Source of the DNA: Saprospiraceae bacterium
GTDB lineage: Bacteria > Bacteroidota > Bacteroidia > Chitinophagales > Saprospiraceae
Reading direction: 5' to 3'
Assembly: GCA_016712145.1 (NCBI GenBank)
Contig: JADJRO010000001.1
Coordinates: 1,922,501 to 1,986,500, forward strand
Length of the DNA: 64,000 nt
The notes below the pieces were generated by a model. The model searched no databases. It had not been told where the DNA came from and worked only from the letters and a program-made list of their open reading frames with translations. Of the stretch, positions 16,001 through 25,419 are shown piece by piece (positions within the stretch are counted from its first letter, which is position 1; each line of letters opens with the position of its first letter). The translations under genes and the position numbers were made by a program.

Positions 16001-18280
16001 ATGAATACTTCCCCATTTGATATAGATATGCTCAGAAGCCATTACGCCCGTCTGAGTGAACGCATTGATTTGATAAGACAAAGCTTGGGCCGACCCTTAA
16101 CGCTTACAGAAAAGATCCTATACAGCCATTTACACGAAGATTCTCCATTAAAAGAATACCAGCGCGGAAAAGATTATGTCTTTTTTGCCCCGGATCGCGT
16201 GGCCATGCAAGATGCAACGGCCCAAATGGCCTTATTGCAATTTATGACCTGCGGTAAAAGCAAAACAGCGGTGCCCTCAACGGTCCATTGCGATCACTTA
16301 ATTCTTGCTGAAAATGGGGCTAGCAGAGATTTAAGTACTGCAAATAGTGAAAATAAAGAGGTCTATGATTTTCTGAAATCGATCTCCAATAAATACGGAA
16401 TAGGATTTTGGAAACCTGGATCTGGGATTATTCACCAGATTGTGTTAGAAAATTATGCATTTCCTGGTGGGATGATGATTGGAACGGATTCTCATACACC
16501 CAATGCTGGAGGACTTGGCATGGTTGCCATAGGAGTTGGTGGTGCGGATGCTGTGGATGTAATGACCGGTATGGCCTGGGAATTAAAAATGCCTAAGATT
16601 ATTGGCGTTCATTTAAAAGGTAAATTATCGGGTTGGACTTCTTCCAAAGACATTATTCTAAAGGTTGCCGGAATTTTAACTGTAAAAGGGGGTACTGGTG
16701 CCATTGTAGAATATTTTGGAGACGGTGCTCGTTCACTTTCCTTCACCGGGAAAGGAACTATATGCAATATGGGCGCAGAAATTGGTGCAACGACTTCAAC
16801 ATTTGGTTATGATGAATCGATGGGCCGCTATTTAAGGGCAACCCATCGTGCAGAAGTTGCGGATCTTTGTGACCGAATTCAAGATGATCTCACCGGAGAT
16901 CCGGAATGTTATCAAAATCCGGCTACTTATTTTGATCAGGTTATAGAAATCGATTTAGATCGTTTGGAACCTCATATTAATGGTCCGTATACACCCGATT
17001 TAGCCTGGCCCATTTCACAATTTGCAAAAGCGGTAAAAGAAAACAACTATCCGGATAAACTAGAAGTTGGATTGATTGGATCTTGCACCAATTCATCTTA
17101 TGAAGATTTATCTCGTGCAGCATCTCTTGCGCAACAAGCAGTTTCTAAAAATTTAAAAGTTAAATCAGAATTTACAGTAACCCCTGGTTCTGAACAAATC
17201 CGATATACCGTGGATCGGGATTCAATCCTTGAATCTTTTGAAAAAATGGGTGGCGTGATTCTGGCAAATGCGTGCGGCCCGTGTATCGGTCAGTGGAAAC
17301 GACACATGGATGATCCCAACCGAAAAAATTCGATTATTACCTCATTTAATCGCAATTTTTCAAAACGAAATGATGGCAATTCCAGTACGCATGCTTTTGT
17401 TGCTTCCCCTGAAATTGTTACGGCGCTTGCGATTGCAGGCAGCTTAAGCTTTAACCCATTGACGGATTTCTTAAAAAATGAAGACGGCGAATTGGTTAAA
17501 CTGGACCCACCATTTGGTGTAGAACTTCCAGTGTTTGGATTTGAAGTGGCTGATGCCGGATTTGAAGCTCCCGCTGCCAATTCGGAATTTATTGAAGTCC
17601 TGGTCAATCCTCAAAGTCAACGAATTCAACTACTACAACCCTTTCAACCGATTCAATCGTCAGAATTGTTAAATATGCGCATTCTGATAAAAGCAAAAGG
17701 AAAATGTACTACCGATCATATTTCAATGGCTGGCCCTTGGTTAGAATTCCGCGGACACTTGGAGAATATTTCCAACAATTGTTTTATCGGAGCGATCAAT
17801 GCTTTTAATGGCGAAAGTAACAAGGTATTAAATTTTGTAAGTAATGAATATTCGGCCGTTCCTGATTCGGCGCGATTGTATAAAAAAACAGGTATATCAA
17901 CTGTCGTGTTTGGGGAAGAAAATTATGGTGAAGGTTCATCGCGTGAACATGCTGCTATGGAGCCCCGCTATTTAGGTGTTAAAGCTGTTATTGTGAAGTC
18001 CTTTGCCCGGATTCACGAAACCAATTTGAAAAAACAAGGCATGCTGGCTTTAACATTTATCGATCCGGCAGATTATGATAAAATAAGACAGGATGATCAA
18101 ATTGATTTAATTGGATTGGATTCTATGACTCCAGGTAAAAACTTTCAAATGGTATTGAAACATTCTGATGGTTCAGAAGAATCGTTTGATCTTGCGCATA
18201 CCTACAACCTTCAACAAATTCAATGGATAAAAGAAGGCTCTGCCTTAAATAAAATTCGCCAGGAATTGGTGAATTCATAG
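16001..18280 (+). CDS. acn: Aconitate hydratase, mitochondrial type
   Basis: 759 residues. It isomerises citrate to isocitrate in the TCA cycle. The length and the 'HxxGxGIIHQIVLENYAFPGGMMIGTDSHTPN'-like core place it with the mitochondrial-type enzymes common in Bacteroidota, rather than AcnA/IRP1 (about 890 aa) or AcnB. The three [4Fe-4S] ligands are visible as C362 (GSCTNS), C425 and C428 (ANACGPCIG). The C-terminal swivel domain carries the substrate-binding GEGSSREHAAMEPR. It has its own promoter, with mscL downstream. Together with the sdhCAB operon further along, it gives two TCA-cycle steps in the window. Confidence 0.96.
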   Translation: MNTSPFDIDMLRSHYARLSERIDLIRQSLGRPLTLTEKILYSHLHEDSPLKEYQRGKDYVFFAPDRVAMQDATAQMALLQFMTCGKSKTAVPSTVHCDHLILAENGASRDLSTANSENKEVYDFLKSISNKYGIGFWKPGSGIIHQIVLENYAFPGGMMIGTDSHTPNAGGLGMVAIGVGGADAVDVMTGMAWELKMPKIIGVHLKGKLSGWTSSKDIILKVAGILTVKGGTGAIVEYFGDGARSLSFTGKGTICNMGAEIGATTSTFGYDESMGRYLRATHRAEVADLCDRIQDDLTGDPECYQNPATYFDQVIEIDLDRLEPHINGPYTPDLAWPISQFAKAVKENNYPDKLEVGLIGSCTNSSYEDLSRAASLAQQAVSKNLKVKSEFTVTPGSEQIRYTVDRDSILESFEKMGGVILANACGPCIGQWKRHMDDPNRKNSIITSFNRNFSKRNDGNSSTHAFVASPEIVTALAIAGSLSFNPLTDFLKNEDGELVKLDPPFGVELPVFGFEVADAGFEAPAANSEFIEVLVNPQSQRIQLLQPFQPIQSSELLNMRILIKAKGKCTTDHISMAGPWLEFRGHLENISNNCFIGAINAFNGESNKVLNFVSNEYSAVPDSARLYKKTGISTVVFGEENYGEGSSREHAAMEPRYLGVKAVIVKSFARIHETNLKKQGMLALTFIDPADYDKIRQDDQIDLIGLDSMTPGKNFQMVLKHSDGSEESFDLAHTYNLQQIQWIKEGSALNKIRQELVNS

Positions 18281-18299
18281 TCAAATTGTTTTTTAACTG

Positions 18300-18307
18300 T
18301 ATTTTTG
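18300..18307 (+). promoter_or_regulatory. Putative -7 box (TATTTTTG) for mscL
   Basis: A TAnnTTTG match 31 nt upstream of the mscL ATG. No well-placed TTTG is seen at -33. Confidence 0.33.
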
Positions 18308-18338
18308 AAGAGTGGCTCTTTAATTTAAAACATAGATC

Positions 18339-18737
18339 ATGTTTAAAGAATTTAAAAAATTTGCACTTCAGGGAAACTTGATTGACATCGCCATCGGTTT
18401 AGTAATGGCTACAGCATTCGGAGGAATTACTTCAGCATTTGTTGATGGAATCATCATGCCATTGGTTGGCCAAATTTTTCAAATGGGTGATTTAGCGCAA
18501 GCCAAATGGGTCTTGTCGCCTGAAATTTTAGGTCCGGATGGTAAAGTGACCACTTCAGAGTCTGCCATTCTTTATGGACGGATGATTTCAGCATTCATCA
18601 ATTTCCTTATTATCGCATTTGTAATGTTTTTGATTATAAAGTTTGTAAACCGAATCAAATTTGTAGAACCTGTTGGTTTGCCTAAACCCACTACAGACGA
18701 TCTGTTGACTGAAATCAGAGATTTGTTGAAAAAATAA
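18339..18737 (+). CDS. mscL: Large-conductance mechanosensitive channel MscL
   Basis: 132 residues, the normal length for this pentameric inner-membrane channel that opens under hypo-osmotic shock. The amphipathic N-terminus is FKEFKKFALQGNLIDIAIG. TM1 is glycine-rich (IAIGLVMATAFGGITSAFV) and TM2 spans about residues 85-105 (MISAFINFLIIAFVMFLII). The cytoplasmic C-terminal helix ends TDDLLTEIRDLLKK. Confidence 0.95.
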   Translation: MFKEFKKFALQGNLIDIAIGLVMATAFGGITSAFVDGIIMPLVGQIFQMGDLAQAKWVLSPEILGPDGKVTTSESAILYGRMISAFINFLIIAFVMFLIIKFVNRIKFVEPVGLPKPTTDDLLTEIRDLLKK

Positions 18738-18803
18738 ACCATTTCCATTGCAGCCTAAACAAATCATAGATTTATCGGTTTTGTATTAAATCGATTAAGG
18801 GTC

Positions 18804-19883
18804 ATGCATTTTTACAAAATTCCGGTCTCAGAAAAAACCTTTGAAACCAAAGATTCCGTCAGCTTACATTTCAAAGCAATTGAATTACCTGAAGAATTTA
18901 ATACATTTCATCCGGGTCAACATCTGACTCTTAAATTAACAATTAAAGACAAAGAATATCGCAGATCCTATTCGATGAGTTCTGCCCCCGGTCAGAATGA
19001 AATCAGTATTAGCATTAAGAAAGTAGATGATGGCATTGTTTCAAATTTTATTTTTGATAAACTTAATGCCGGTGATTCCCTGGAATTATCAGGTCCTGAA
19101 GGTCATTTCTTTATTAAACCAGATTCAGAAAAAAGACAGAATTATTACTTCTTTGCAGCAGGCAGTGGTATCACTCCTATTTTTTCAATGATCCAATCTT
19201 TGTTGGAAAATGAGCCAAAATCAAATGTTTACCTGTTTTATGGAAACCGAACCGAAGAAGACATTATGTTTCATAAACAGCTGATTGATTTAAGCAAAAA
19301 GTATCAGGATCAGTTTTATGTTGAATTTACATTAAGCAGATTAAAAGGAAATTTACTTCCTTTTTTAGCAAGTAAAAAGAAAATTTGGGAAGGATTAAAA
19401 GGTCGCATCAATAAAGATTCTATTCAGAAATTCTTCGAAAAATATCCTCCTCGCAATTTAAATTCCCAATACTACCTGTGCGGTCCTGGTGATTTTATAG
19501 AAGGTACTAAAGAAAATTTATTACTTTCCAATATTGATCCTAAAGCGGTGCATGCAGAATACTTTACAATACCGCTGCATCCATCAAGTGATTCTAAAAT
19601 TTCAAATTTAAGTTCAGTTCGCTTAATTGTACATTTAAATAATAAAACACACGAACTTCAAGTTCCTGGTAATAAAAAGATTTTAGACAGCATTTTAGAT
19701 GCTAAATTAGATCCACCTTATTCCTGTTCCAGCGGTGCGTGTTCTACCTGCATGGCTAAAATTATTCAAGGCAATGTGCATATGGATGTTAGCCTGGCAC
19801 TTGAACCAGAAGAAATCGAACAGGGGTACATACTTACTTGCCAATCCAGGCCTTTAACAGAATTAATTGAAATTAAATATTAG
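18804..19883 (+). CDS. Ferredoxin-NADP reductase-like oxidoreductase with C-terminal 2Fe-2S domain (PaaE-like)
   Basis: 359 residues in the order FAD-binding barrel (RRSYSMSSAP, about residues 52-62), NAD(P)-binding domain (AAGSGITPIFSMI, about residues 117-129), and plant-type ferredoxin domain. The cluster ligands are CSSGACSTC plus a distal Cys in ILTCQSRP. This is the layout of phenylacetyl-CoA epoxidase reductase PaaE and related reductases that pass electrons from NAD(P)H to an oxygenase or desaturase. No paaABCD genes are near, so the electron acceptor is unknown and PaaE is only a family label. An insertion around residues 190-215 is slightly longer than usual. Confidence 0.88.
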   Translation: MHFYKIPVSEKTFETKDSVSLHFKAIELPEEFNTFHPGQHLTLKLTIKDKEYRRSYSMSSAPGQNEISISIKKVDDGIVSNFIFDKLNAGDSLELSGPEGHFFIKPDSEKRQNYYFFAAGSGITPIFSMIQSLLENEPKSNVYLFYGNRTEEDIMFHKQLIDLSKKYQDQFYVEFTLSRLKGNLLPFLASKKKIWEGLKGRINKDSIQKFFEKYPPRNLNSQYYLCGPGDFIEGTKENLLLSNIDPKAVHAEYFTIPLHPSSDSKISNLSSVRLIVHLNNKTHELQVPGNKKILDSILDAKLDPPYSCSSGACSTCMAKIIQGNVHMDVSLALEPEEIEQGYILTCQSRPLTELIEIKY

Positions 19884-19939
19884 GAATTTGTAAGTTCAAA
19901 TTTTCTAAAATTTGAAGCATAATAAGTCCGCTTCTTGAA

Positions 19940-20893
19940 TTACTGGTTTTTCAAAATCACCCAATTCGAATAACCAAATAATTGCTTGCCGCCTAATAAT
20001 TTTTGTTCAATCCAACTGAGTATTTTGTATTTGATTTTTTCATGTTTTAACAAAGCCCGTTTTGGTTTGTAATCCTTTGAATAGTTTAACTGTTCTGCCC
20101 AATTAAATTTTTCAATAAATGAATGAATAACTGCAGGATGGCTTTCCTTAAAACGTGTGAGTTTGCTCATATTTCCATAATCAAAATGCATCGGTTTGGC
20201 ATTGTAACTGGCTTGTACCTTTTGTTTATCATGGTAAAAACCGTCCATCACTTTTGATTTAGTTTGCATGCATTCAGGAGGTCTTACCCATCCATAATGA
20301 TAAATGGAGGCGGGTATTTTTTTTACTTGCAACTTTCGGGTTCCTATTTTGGTTCGATAGTTTACATAATCAAAATGTTCAATTGATTTAAAAGACTGTG
20401 CATCCCCGTACGAATGAATATCCTTTCGATTGCGAATGATGCGAATTTCTTGTGGATACCAACAATGCGATTGAATGTAATGGTTGTAATCCCCCCAAAA
20501 ATGTTTGTAGTCAAATAAAAATCCTTCAATCGAGGAATCCATTAAATAGTTCTTACAATGTGTTACAATGGGTTCCAAATAGTTTTCATGAACCACTTCA
20601 TCTGATTGTAAGTAAAACAACCAATCACCGGTACAAGCTTCTTTTGCCAAATCCGTTTGTTGCGCATAGATGGTTCCATTTTTATACTTATCCAAATCCC
20701 AAAACGTCTTGATAACTTTAATTTTATCAGAATTTAATCCTCGTACCAAGAATTCTGTTTGATCATCGGGATCGTTATCTCCCATCGCGATTACAAATTC
20801 ATCTAGAATGGGTAATATCGATTGGATGGATTCCAGAAAAGGGTAATACAAAGTACTTGTATTCCTCATGAAGGTGAATCCACTAATTTTCAT
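19940..20893 (-). CDS. Glycosyltransferase (GT2-like)
   Basis: 317 residues with an N-terminal GT-A fold start (ISGFTFMRNTSTLYYPFLES) and the donor-binding segment GDWLFYLQSDEVVHE, in which the usual DxD is replaced by SDE. The middle contains an insertion rich in Tyr/His and metal-type residues. The family is common among Bacteroidota cell-surface glycan genes. It lies 34 nt downstream of the ABC permease and is probably co-transcribed with it, though no functional link is evident. Confidence 0.75.
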   Translation of the reverse strand: MKISGFTFMRNTSTLYYPFLESIQSILPILDEFVIAMGDNDPDDQTEFLVRGLNSDKIKVIKTFWDLDKYKNGTIYAQQTDLAKEACTGDWLFYLQSDEVVHENYLEPIVTHCKNYLMDSSIEGFLFDYKHFWGDYNHYIQSHCWYPQEIRIIRNRKDIHSYGDAQSFKSIEHFDYVNYRTKIGTRKLQVKKIPASIYHYGWVRPPECMQTKSKVMDGFYHDKQKVQASYNAKPMHFDYGNMSKLTRFKESHPAVIHSFIEKFNWAEQLNYSKDYKPKRALLKHEKIKYKILSWIEQKLLGGKQLFGYSNWVILKNQ

Positions 20894-20927
20894 GGTTTAA
20901 TAAAGCAAAGATTGGACGAAATTAGAA

Positions 20928-22250
20928 TCAACCTCTCCAAATCCATTTGCCCAATTCTTTTATACTTGCTTTTTTACCATACATTAAAATTCCGGTACGA
21001 TAAATCCGTGCAGCAATCCAAATCATAAAATAACTAAACGCAAAAAGCAAGACCAATGACAACGCAATTTGCCACCAGGGTGGATCGAAAGCCAACATGG
21101 CAGGCATTACAATTGGACTAAAAAATGGAAACAAGGATGCAAACATTGCTAACGAACTATCTGGCAGCCGGATTGCCTGAAACATAACATACATAGCCAA
21201 TAAAATGGGAATGGTAACAAGTATGGTCAAGGATTGTGCATCATTTATATCGTCTCCGGAAGCTGCACCGATCGCTGCAAACATAGAGGCATAAATAAAA
21301 TAACCGCCTACAAAATAAAATACAAACAAAACAGAAATACGCCACCAATTCATGGCGCCTACTTCGCGAATGATTTGTGCCAGCTCATCCGTATCCATGG
21401 GTGCCTGTTGGCCCATTGTTTGACTCACTTCCTGCAATTGTTGTGTATCAATCCCTGCAATGGACATTCCCAGAAAATAAATCAGCGGAATTAATACCAA
21501 CCAAATTACAATTTGAGTCAAGCCAACCAAACCAACTCCTATGACTTTACCCAACATGAGTTCAACCGGTCTGGCAGAAGAAATGATTACTTCAACAATA
21601 CGACTTACTTTTTCATCAGCCACAGAACGCATTACGGAAGCACCGTACAAAAAGATAATAAAGAAAATTACATAACCCATAATGCCTCCTAACATGGTAG
21701 CTATTTTATCCGTATAACTCGAACGATCTTTTTCTGTATCGGATACCGGTTCCGGATCAATCGCAATGTCAGTTTTCAATTTTTCCAATTGTTCATTTTG
21801 TAGATTCATCAATTGGATTTTGTAATTTCTTACGCCATCTTGCAAATATTTTTCGAGACTGGACTCAATTTCAATATCCATTGCTTTATCGGAATGATAA
21901 TATACCGTATAGGCATTCACATCAACTCCGGAAAATTTAGGCAAAACCAAAATCCCATCCAACTCACCATTTTTATATTTGGTCTTTAATTGTTCAAGAG
22001 TCTCCGTTGTTTTAATAAAACTAAATTTCTTGGTTGAATCCGGAAATTTAATATTCATTTCACTCTTATCTAAAAGCGCGATGCGATAGGTTTTCGAACC
22101 TTCATAACTAAAAATTACACCTATTACTATAAAGAAGATTAAAAATCCTAAGGGTGTTAGCAAGGTTGTAAAAATAAAATTCTTGTTTTTAACCTTGGTA
22201 AGATATTCGCGTGCTATGATCAAGCCCAATTTATTCATGGCTGGTTTCAT
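20928..22250 (-). CDS. ABC-2 type permease (NatB-like)
   Basis: 440 residues. The N-terminus is the signature of this family (GLIIAREYLTKVKNKNFIFT), followed by one membrane helix. A periplasmic domain of about 130 residues comes next, then a bundle of about five to six helices between residues 190 and 425. The VSRIVEVIISSARPVELMLGKVIG loop is the family's coupling motif. It overlaps the upstream ATPase gene by 20 nt, so the two are translationally coupled. NatAB homologues export Na+, but many relatives have unknown substrates. Confidence 0.88.
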   Translation of the reverse strand: MKPAMNKLGLIIAREYLTKVKNKNFIFTTLLTPLGFLIFFIVIGVIFSYEGSKTYRIALLDKSEMNIKFPDSTKKFSFIKTTETLEQLKTKYKNGELDGILVLPKFSGVDVNAYTVYYHSDKAMDIEIESSLEKYLQDGVRNYKIQLMNLQNEQLEKLKTDIAIDPEPVSDTEKDRSSYTDKIATMLGGIMGYVIFFIIFLYGASVMRSVADEKVSRIVEVIISSARPVELMLGKVIGVGLVGLTQIVIWLVLIPLIYFLGMSIAGIDTQQLQEVSQTMGQQAPMDTDELAQIIREVGAMNWWRISVLFVFYFVGGYFIYASMFAAIGAASGDDINDAQSLTILVTIPILLAMYVMFQAIRLPDSSLAMFASLFPFFSPIVMPAMLAFDPPWWQIALSLVLLFAFSYFMIWIAARIYRTGILMYGKKASIKELGKWIWRG

Positions 22251-23142
22251 TTACAGTTTTAATAAATATTTCATTAAATGTTGGTAACAATTCATTAAAT
22301 GAAACTAAATTGATTTCATGATGCAATAGCCAACTTAAAATATCATTCGTTGACTGCTGTTGTTTTAGTTTAATAAGGTAATGTCGTTCCTTTTTAATAC
22401 TGCATTCAAATTCTTCGAAAAATTCTTCTGGAATGGTATTGGAAGTAGTGAGTTCAAAAATATTCTCTTTATATGAATTTCGAACCTCATTCACTTCCCC
22501 ATTAAGGACTATTTTACCTTTATTGATTAAAACAATGTGTTCACACATTTCTTCCACTTGTTCCATCCGATGTGTTGAGAACAAAATACTTGCACCCTCG
22601 TCTTTTAACCGAATGATTTCATCTTTAATTAAATTGGTATTGATTGGATCCAAACCAGAAAAAGGTTCATCCAAAATAATTAATTTCGGATTATGACTCA
22701 CGGTAGCGATGAATTGAACTTTTTGAGACATCCCTTTTGATAATTCATTTATTTTTTTGTTCCACCAGGATTCAATTTGAAATTTCTTCATCCAAAAAAC
22801 CACGTTTTTTTCTGCATCTTCTTTGGAAAGACCTCTCAGGCGGGTTAAAAAAATAAGCTGTTCTCCAACTTTCATTTTCTTGTACAAACCCCTCTCCTCT
22901 GGCATATATCCAACGGAAGGATCCTTGATTTTGTAAATGTCTTTCTCATGCAACAACACATTTCCAGAGTCGGCTTGAGTAATTCCTGTAATAATTCTGA
23001 TCAATGAGGTTTTCCCCGCTCCATTTGGACCTAATAAACCTACAATTGAAGATTCGGGGACTCTAAAACTCACATGGTCAACGGCTTTAAGGTTGCCGTA
23101 TTCTTTGACTACATTTTCAAGCCTTAATAAATCTGCCATCAC
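22231..23142 (-). CDS. ABC transporter ATP-binding protein (NatA-like)
   Basis: 303 residues. Walker A is GPNGAGKTS (near residue 36), the signature is LSKGMSQKVQ, Walker B is LIILDEPFSGLD, and the H-loop His lies in STHRMEQ. A C-terminal extension of about 80 residues (DUF4162-like) is typical of exporters in this group. It is the ATPase partner of the permease that overlaps its 3' end by 20 nt. The start MMADLLRLENV has an adjacent alternative Met one codon later. Confidence 0.92.
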   Translation of the reverse strand: MMADLLRLENVVKEYGNLKAVDHVSFRVPESSIVGLLGPNGAGKTSLIRIITGITQADSGNVLLHEKDIYKIKDPSVGYMPEERGLYKKMKVGEQLIFLTRLRGLSKEDAEKNVVFWMKKFQIESWWNKKINELSKGMSQKVQFIATVSHNPKLIILDEPFSGLDPINTNLIKDEIIRLKDEGASILFSTHRMEQVEEMCEHIVLINKGKIVLNGEVNEVRNSYKENIFELTTSNTIPEEFFEEFECSIKKERHYLIKLKQQQSTNDILSWLLHHEINLVSFNELLPTFNEIFIKTVNETSHE

Positions 23143-23527
23143 ATCCTATTTGGATGCGAATATAGTTAGAAATAAGAGTCTGTAGATAGGAGTCTTACGG
23201 AAGAAGAGGACAAAGAATTCTGCAATTCTACAATACTGCAATGTTGAAAATTTATGAACTTGGTTTTTAGTATGCTTTCATCTGACTGTTAACTCCAAGC
23301 TAATCAGCTTTATTGCTTATTAGCTTCTTCATTTTTTGACTGCAGACTGCTGATTACCCTGGCTAGGCACAAGTTGAACCTACATCCAATTTCTAATTTT
23401 TATACAGTCTTTTACCTGCTTAACAACGAATCAGCTTTATGGTTTATTAGCTTAATAGCTTTACTGCTAAATAGCTAAAAACAAAAGACTCCTATAGACT
23501 AAACAGCGCTTTACAGCTAAATAGCTA
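23143..23527. repeat. Repeat-rich intergenic region
   Basis: 385 bases without a gene, made of recurring short words. TAGCTAAATAGCT / AATCAGCTTTAT / TTATTAGCTT words dominate 23290-23525. GATAGGAGTCTT near 23190 is mirrored by AAGACTCCTAT at 23486-23496, which gives an inverted frame to the whole region. CTGCAATTCTACAATACTGCAATG (23219-23242) recurs around the IS110 array. AAGTTGAACCTAC (23371-23383) also occurs at 43814-43826. CCTATAGACT (23491-23500) is the same word as the IS110-type element's target core, on the other strand. Confidence 0.6.
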
Positions 23528-24352
23528 CTATTTGGGAATTGATAAATCAGGACATCGCAGTTTACCAAAATAATAAACCAGATTGATTCCTAAAGATACA
23601 AAGGCATCTTTGTCTTTTGAATCTCCGCGTTGTGTGCCGCTCAAACCAATTTTAGAATTATCCACCGTGACTTCCGAACGATCTGCTAATTGCACTGCCA
23701 CATCGCCCCGGTTATTTAAAAGTTCGATATAATCCGGATAAAAACCACTGACATCATCTAAGAAATCTGTTTTTGCTTTTCTATAAGCTAGTTCAACATT
23801 AATACTCCACGCCGCATTTAGGTCAAACTTGACACCTCCTCCCACCAACCAAGCGGTGCTAATTTCATTGTATTCTTGTCCGGGTAATTGGCCTTCCGTG
23901 CCTAAATTTCTGAGACTGTAGGTTTGTCCCTGGTAATTCGTCTTTGGACTAAAATAAAAAACGCTGAATCCGGCCATGAGGTAGGGTGTTAAATTATCAT
24001 CCTTGGAGCCATGCTTTAAACTAAAAAAATTGAATTCCATACTTGGAGCGATTTCAATTACATTTGAAAAGAAACTTAGATTTCTTCTTAAATCAAAAGC
24101 ATTGTTTGATTTCGAATCCTGAGCCCGAAGTCGTAAATAGTTTAATTGCAATTTGGTACAAATCCTTGTATTGTAATTGTAACGACCCATAATTCCACCA
24201 GCCAATCCGGGTTCATTGAGACGGTATAAATTATTTAAATCACCAAAATAGTTGGCGGAGCCGGCCCAAACCCCTGCTTCAAAGCCCTTTTGCGCATTTA
24301 GTACGAATGGAAGGGCAAGAATTATTAAATAAATTTTGTATTTAAAATGCAT
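23528..24352 (-). CDS. DUF6089-like outer-membrane beta-barrel protein
   Basis: 274 residues with a signal peptide (to about residue 21, PFVLNA) and then GFEAGVWAGSANYFGDLN, the characteristic opening of DUF6089 proteins. Alternating amphipathic strands run to the C-terminus, where the last strand is DAFVSLGINLVYYFG, followed by a short Cys-containing tail. It probably forms an 8- to 10-stranded outer-membrane barrel. In several Bacteroidota such genes lie near undecaprenyl pyrophosphate synthase or BamA genes, but not here. The gene starts 45 nt before nadA ends, and may be co-transcribed downstream of it. Confidence 0.8.
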   Translation of the reverse strand: MHFKYKIYLIILALPFVLNAQKGFEAGVWAGSANYFGDLNNLYRLNEPGLAGGIMGRYNYNTRICTKLQLNYLRLRAQDSKSNNAFDLRRNLSFFSNVIEIAPSMEFNFFSLKHGSKDDNLTPYLMAGFSVFYFSPKTNYQGQTYSLRNLGTEGQLPGQEYNEISTAWLVGGGVKFDLNAAWSINVELAYRKAKTDFLDDVSGFYPDYIELLNNRGDVAVQLADRSEVTVDNSKIGLSGTQRGDSKDKDAFVSLGINLVYYFGKLRCPDLSIPK

Positions 24353-24397
24353 CCGGCTGAATTATCTACCAACAAACGATTTATTTTCAATCTTATT

Positions 24398-25411
24398 TTA
24401 TCCGAGACCAGCTTGTGCGGAGATTTCCAGCATTCGATCAATGCTTTTGCGAGCTTCCCGGATTACATATTCTGATAATTGAACTTCAGGCAATTCATAT
24501 TTCATACAAAGGTAGAGTTTCTCCAGAGAATTTCGTTTCATATGCGGACATTCATTGCAAGCACACAGATTGTTTGGAGGCGCTGGAATAAAAGTTTTGT
24601 TGGGGCATTTCAATTGCATTTGATGAAGAATGCCACTTTCGGTTGCAACAATAAATGAGTCGGATGCATTGGATTGAACAAATTTTAATAAGCCACTGGT
24701 TGATCCGATATAATCCGCCAAAGCAAGTACCGGTTCTTCACATTCAGGATGTGCAATGATTTTTGCTTCCGGATGTTTTATTTTAAGCTTGGTAATTTTC
24801 TCTCTTGAAAAAATTTCATGCACCATGCAGGCTCCATCCCATTTTACCATGTGTCTTCCGGTCACCTTTTCAATGTATGCAGCCAAATTTTTGTCTGGCG
24901 CAAAAATGATTCCGCGATCTTTAGGAATGCTATTTACTACATGGACTGCATTGCTAGATGTACAACAAATATCCGTAAGCGTTTTTAATTCAGCAGTACA
25001 ATTAACATAACTCACGACAACATGATCCGGATATTGTTCCTTGAATTTAGCAAACACAGGAGCCGGACATGAGTCTGATAAAGAACAGCCCGCTTTTAAA
25101 TCCGGTATGACCACTTTTTTTTGAGGAGATAAAATTTTAGCCGTTTCCGCCATAAAATGAACTCCGGCAAATGCGATCATGGCTGCAGGCGTTCGTGCTG
25201 CTTCCTGAGATAATTGTAAACTATCTCCAACAAAATCCGCAATATCCTGGATATCGGGATCTTGATAATAATGAGCTAATACGACTGCATTTTTTTCTTT
25301 CTTTAATTTATTAATCTCTGCAATTAAATCCAATTCAGGATCCACTTGAATATCAAGATATCCTTTGATAAAAAGATCAGCTTCTATTTGTAAGTTAGAT
25401 TTAAATTCCAT
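24398..25411 (-). CDS. nadA: Quinolinate synthase NadA
   Basis: 337 residues. It condenses iminoaspartate with dihydroxyacetone phosphate to quinolinate in de novo NAD synthesis, using a [4Fe-4S] cluster. Visible family marks are AVVLAHYYQDPDIQDIADFV (substrate His/Tyr), VVSYVNCTAELKT (first cluster Cys), HPECEEPV (second) and CACNECPHMKRN (third). The start MEFKSNLQIEADLFIKGY gives the usual length. It follows gpmI by 8 nt and is clearly in the same transcript. No nadB or nadC is in the window. Confidence 0.96.
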   Translation of the reverse strand: MEFKSNLQIEADLFIKGYLDIQVDPELDLIAEINKLKKEKNAVVLAHYYQDPDIQDIADFVGDSLQLSQEAARTPAAMIAFAGVHFMAETAKILSPQKKVVIPDLKAGCSLSDSCPAPVFAKFKEQYPDHVVVSYVNCTAELKTLTDICCTSSNAVHVVNSIPKDRGIIFAPDKNLAAYIEKVTGRHMVKWDGACMVHEIFSREKITKLKIKHPEAKIIAHPECEEPVLALADYIGSTSGLLKFVQSNASDSFIVATESGILHQMQLKCPNKTFIPAPPNNLCACNECPHMKRNSLEKLYLCMKYELPEVQLSEYVIREARKSIDRMLEISAQAGLG

Positions 25412-25419
25412 GGTTTGTA

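Noticed and set aside
20452..20712. 86-codon plus-strand ORF across the glycosyltransferase gene
   Set aside because: It lies wholly inside a recognised gene on the other strand, with composition of an antisense shadow.
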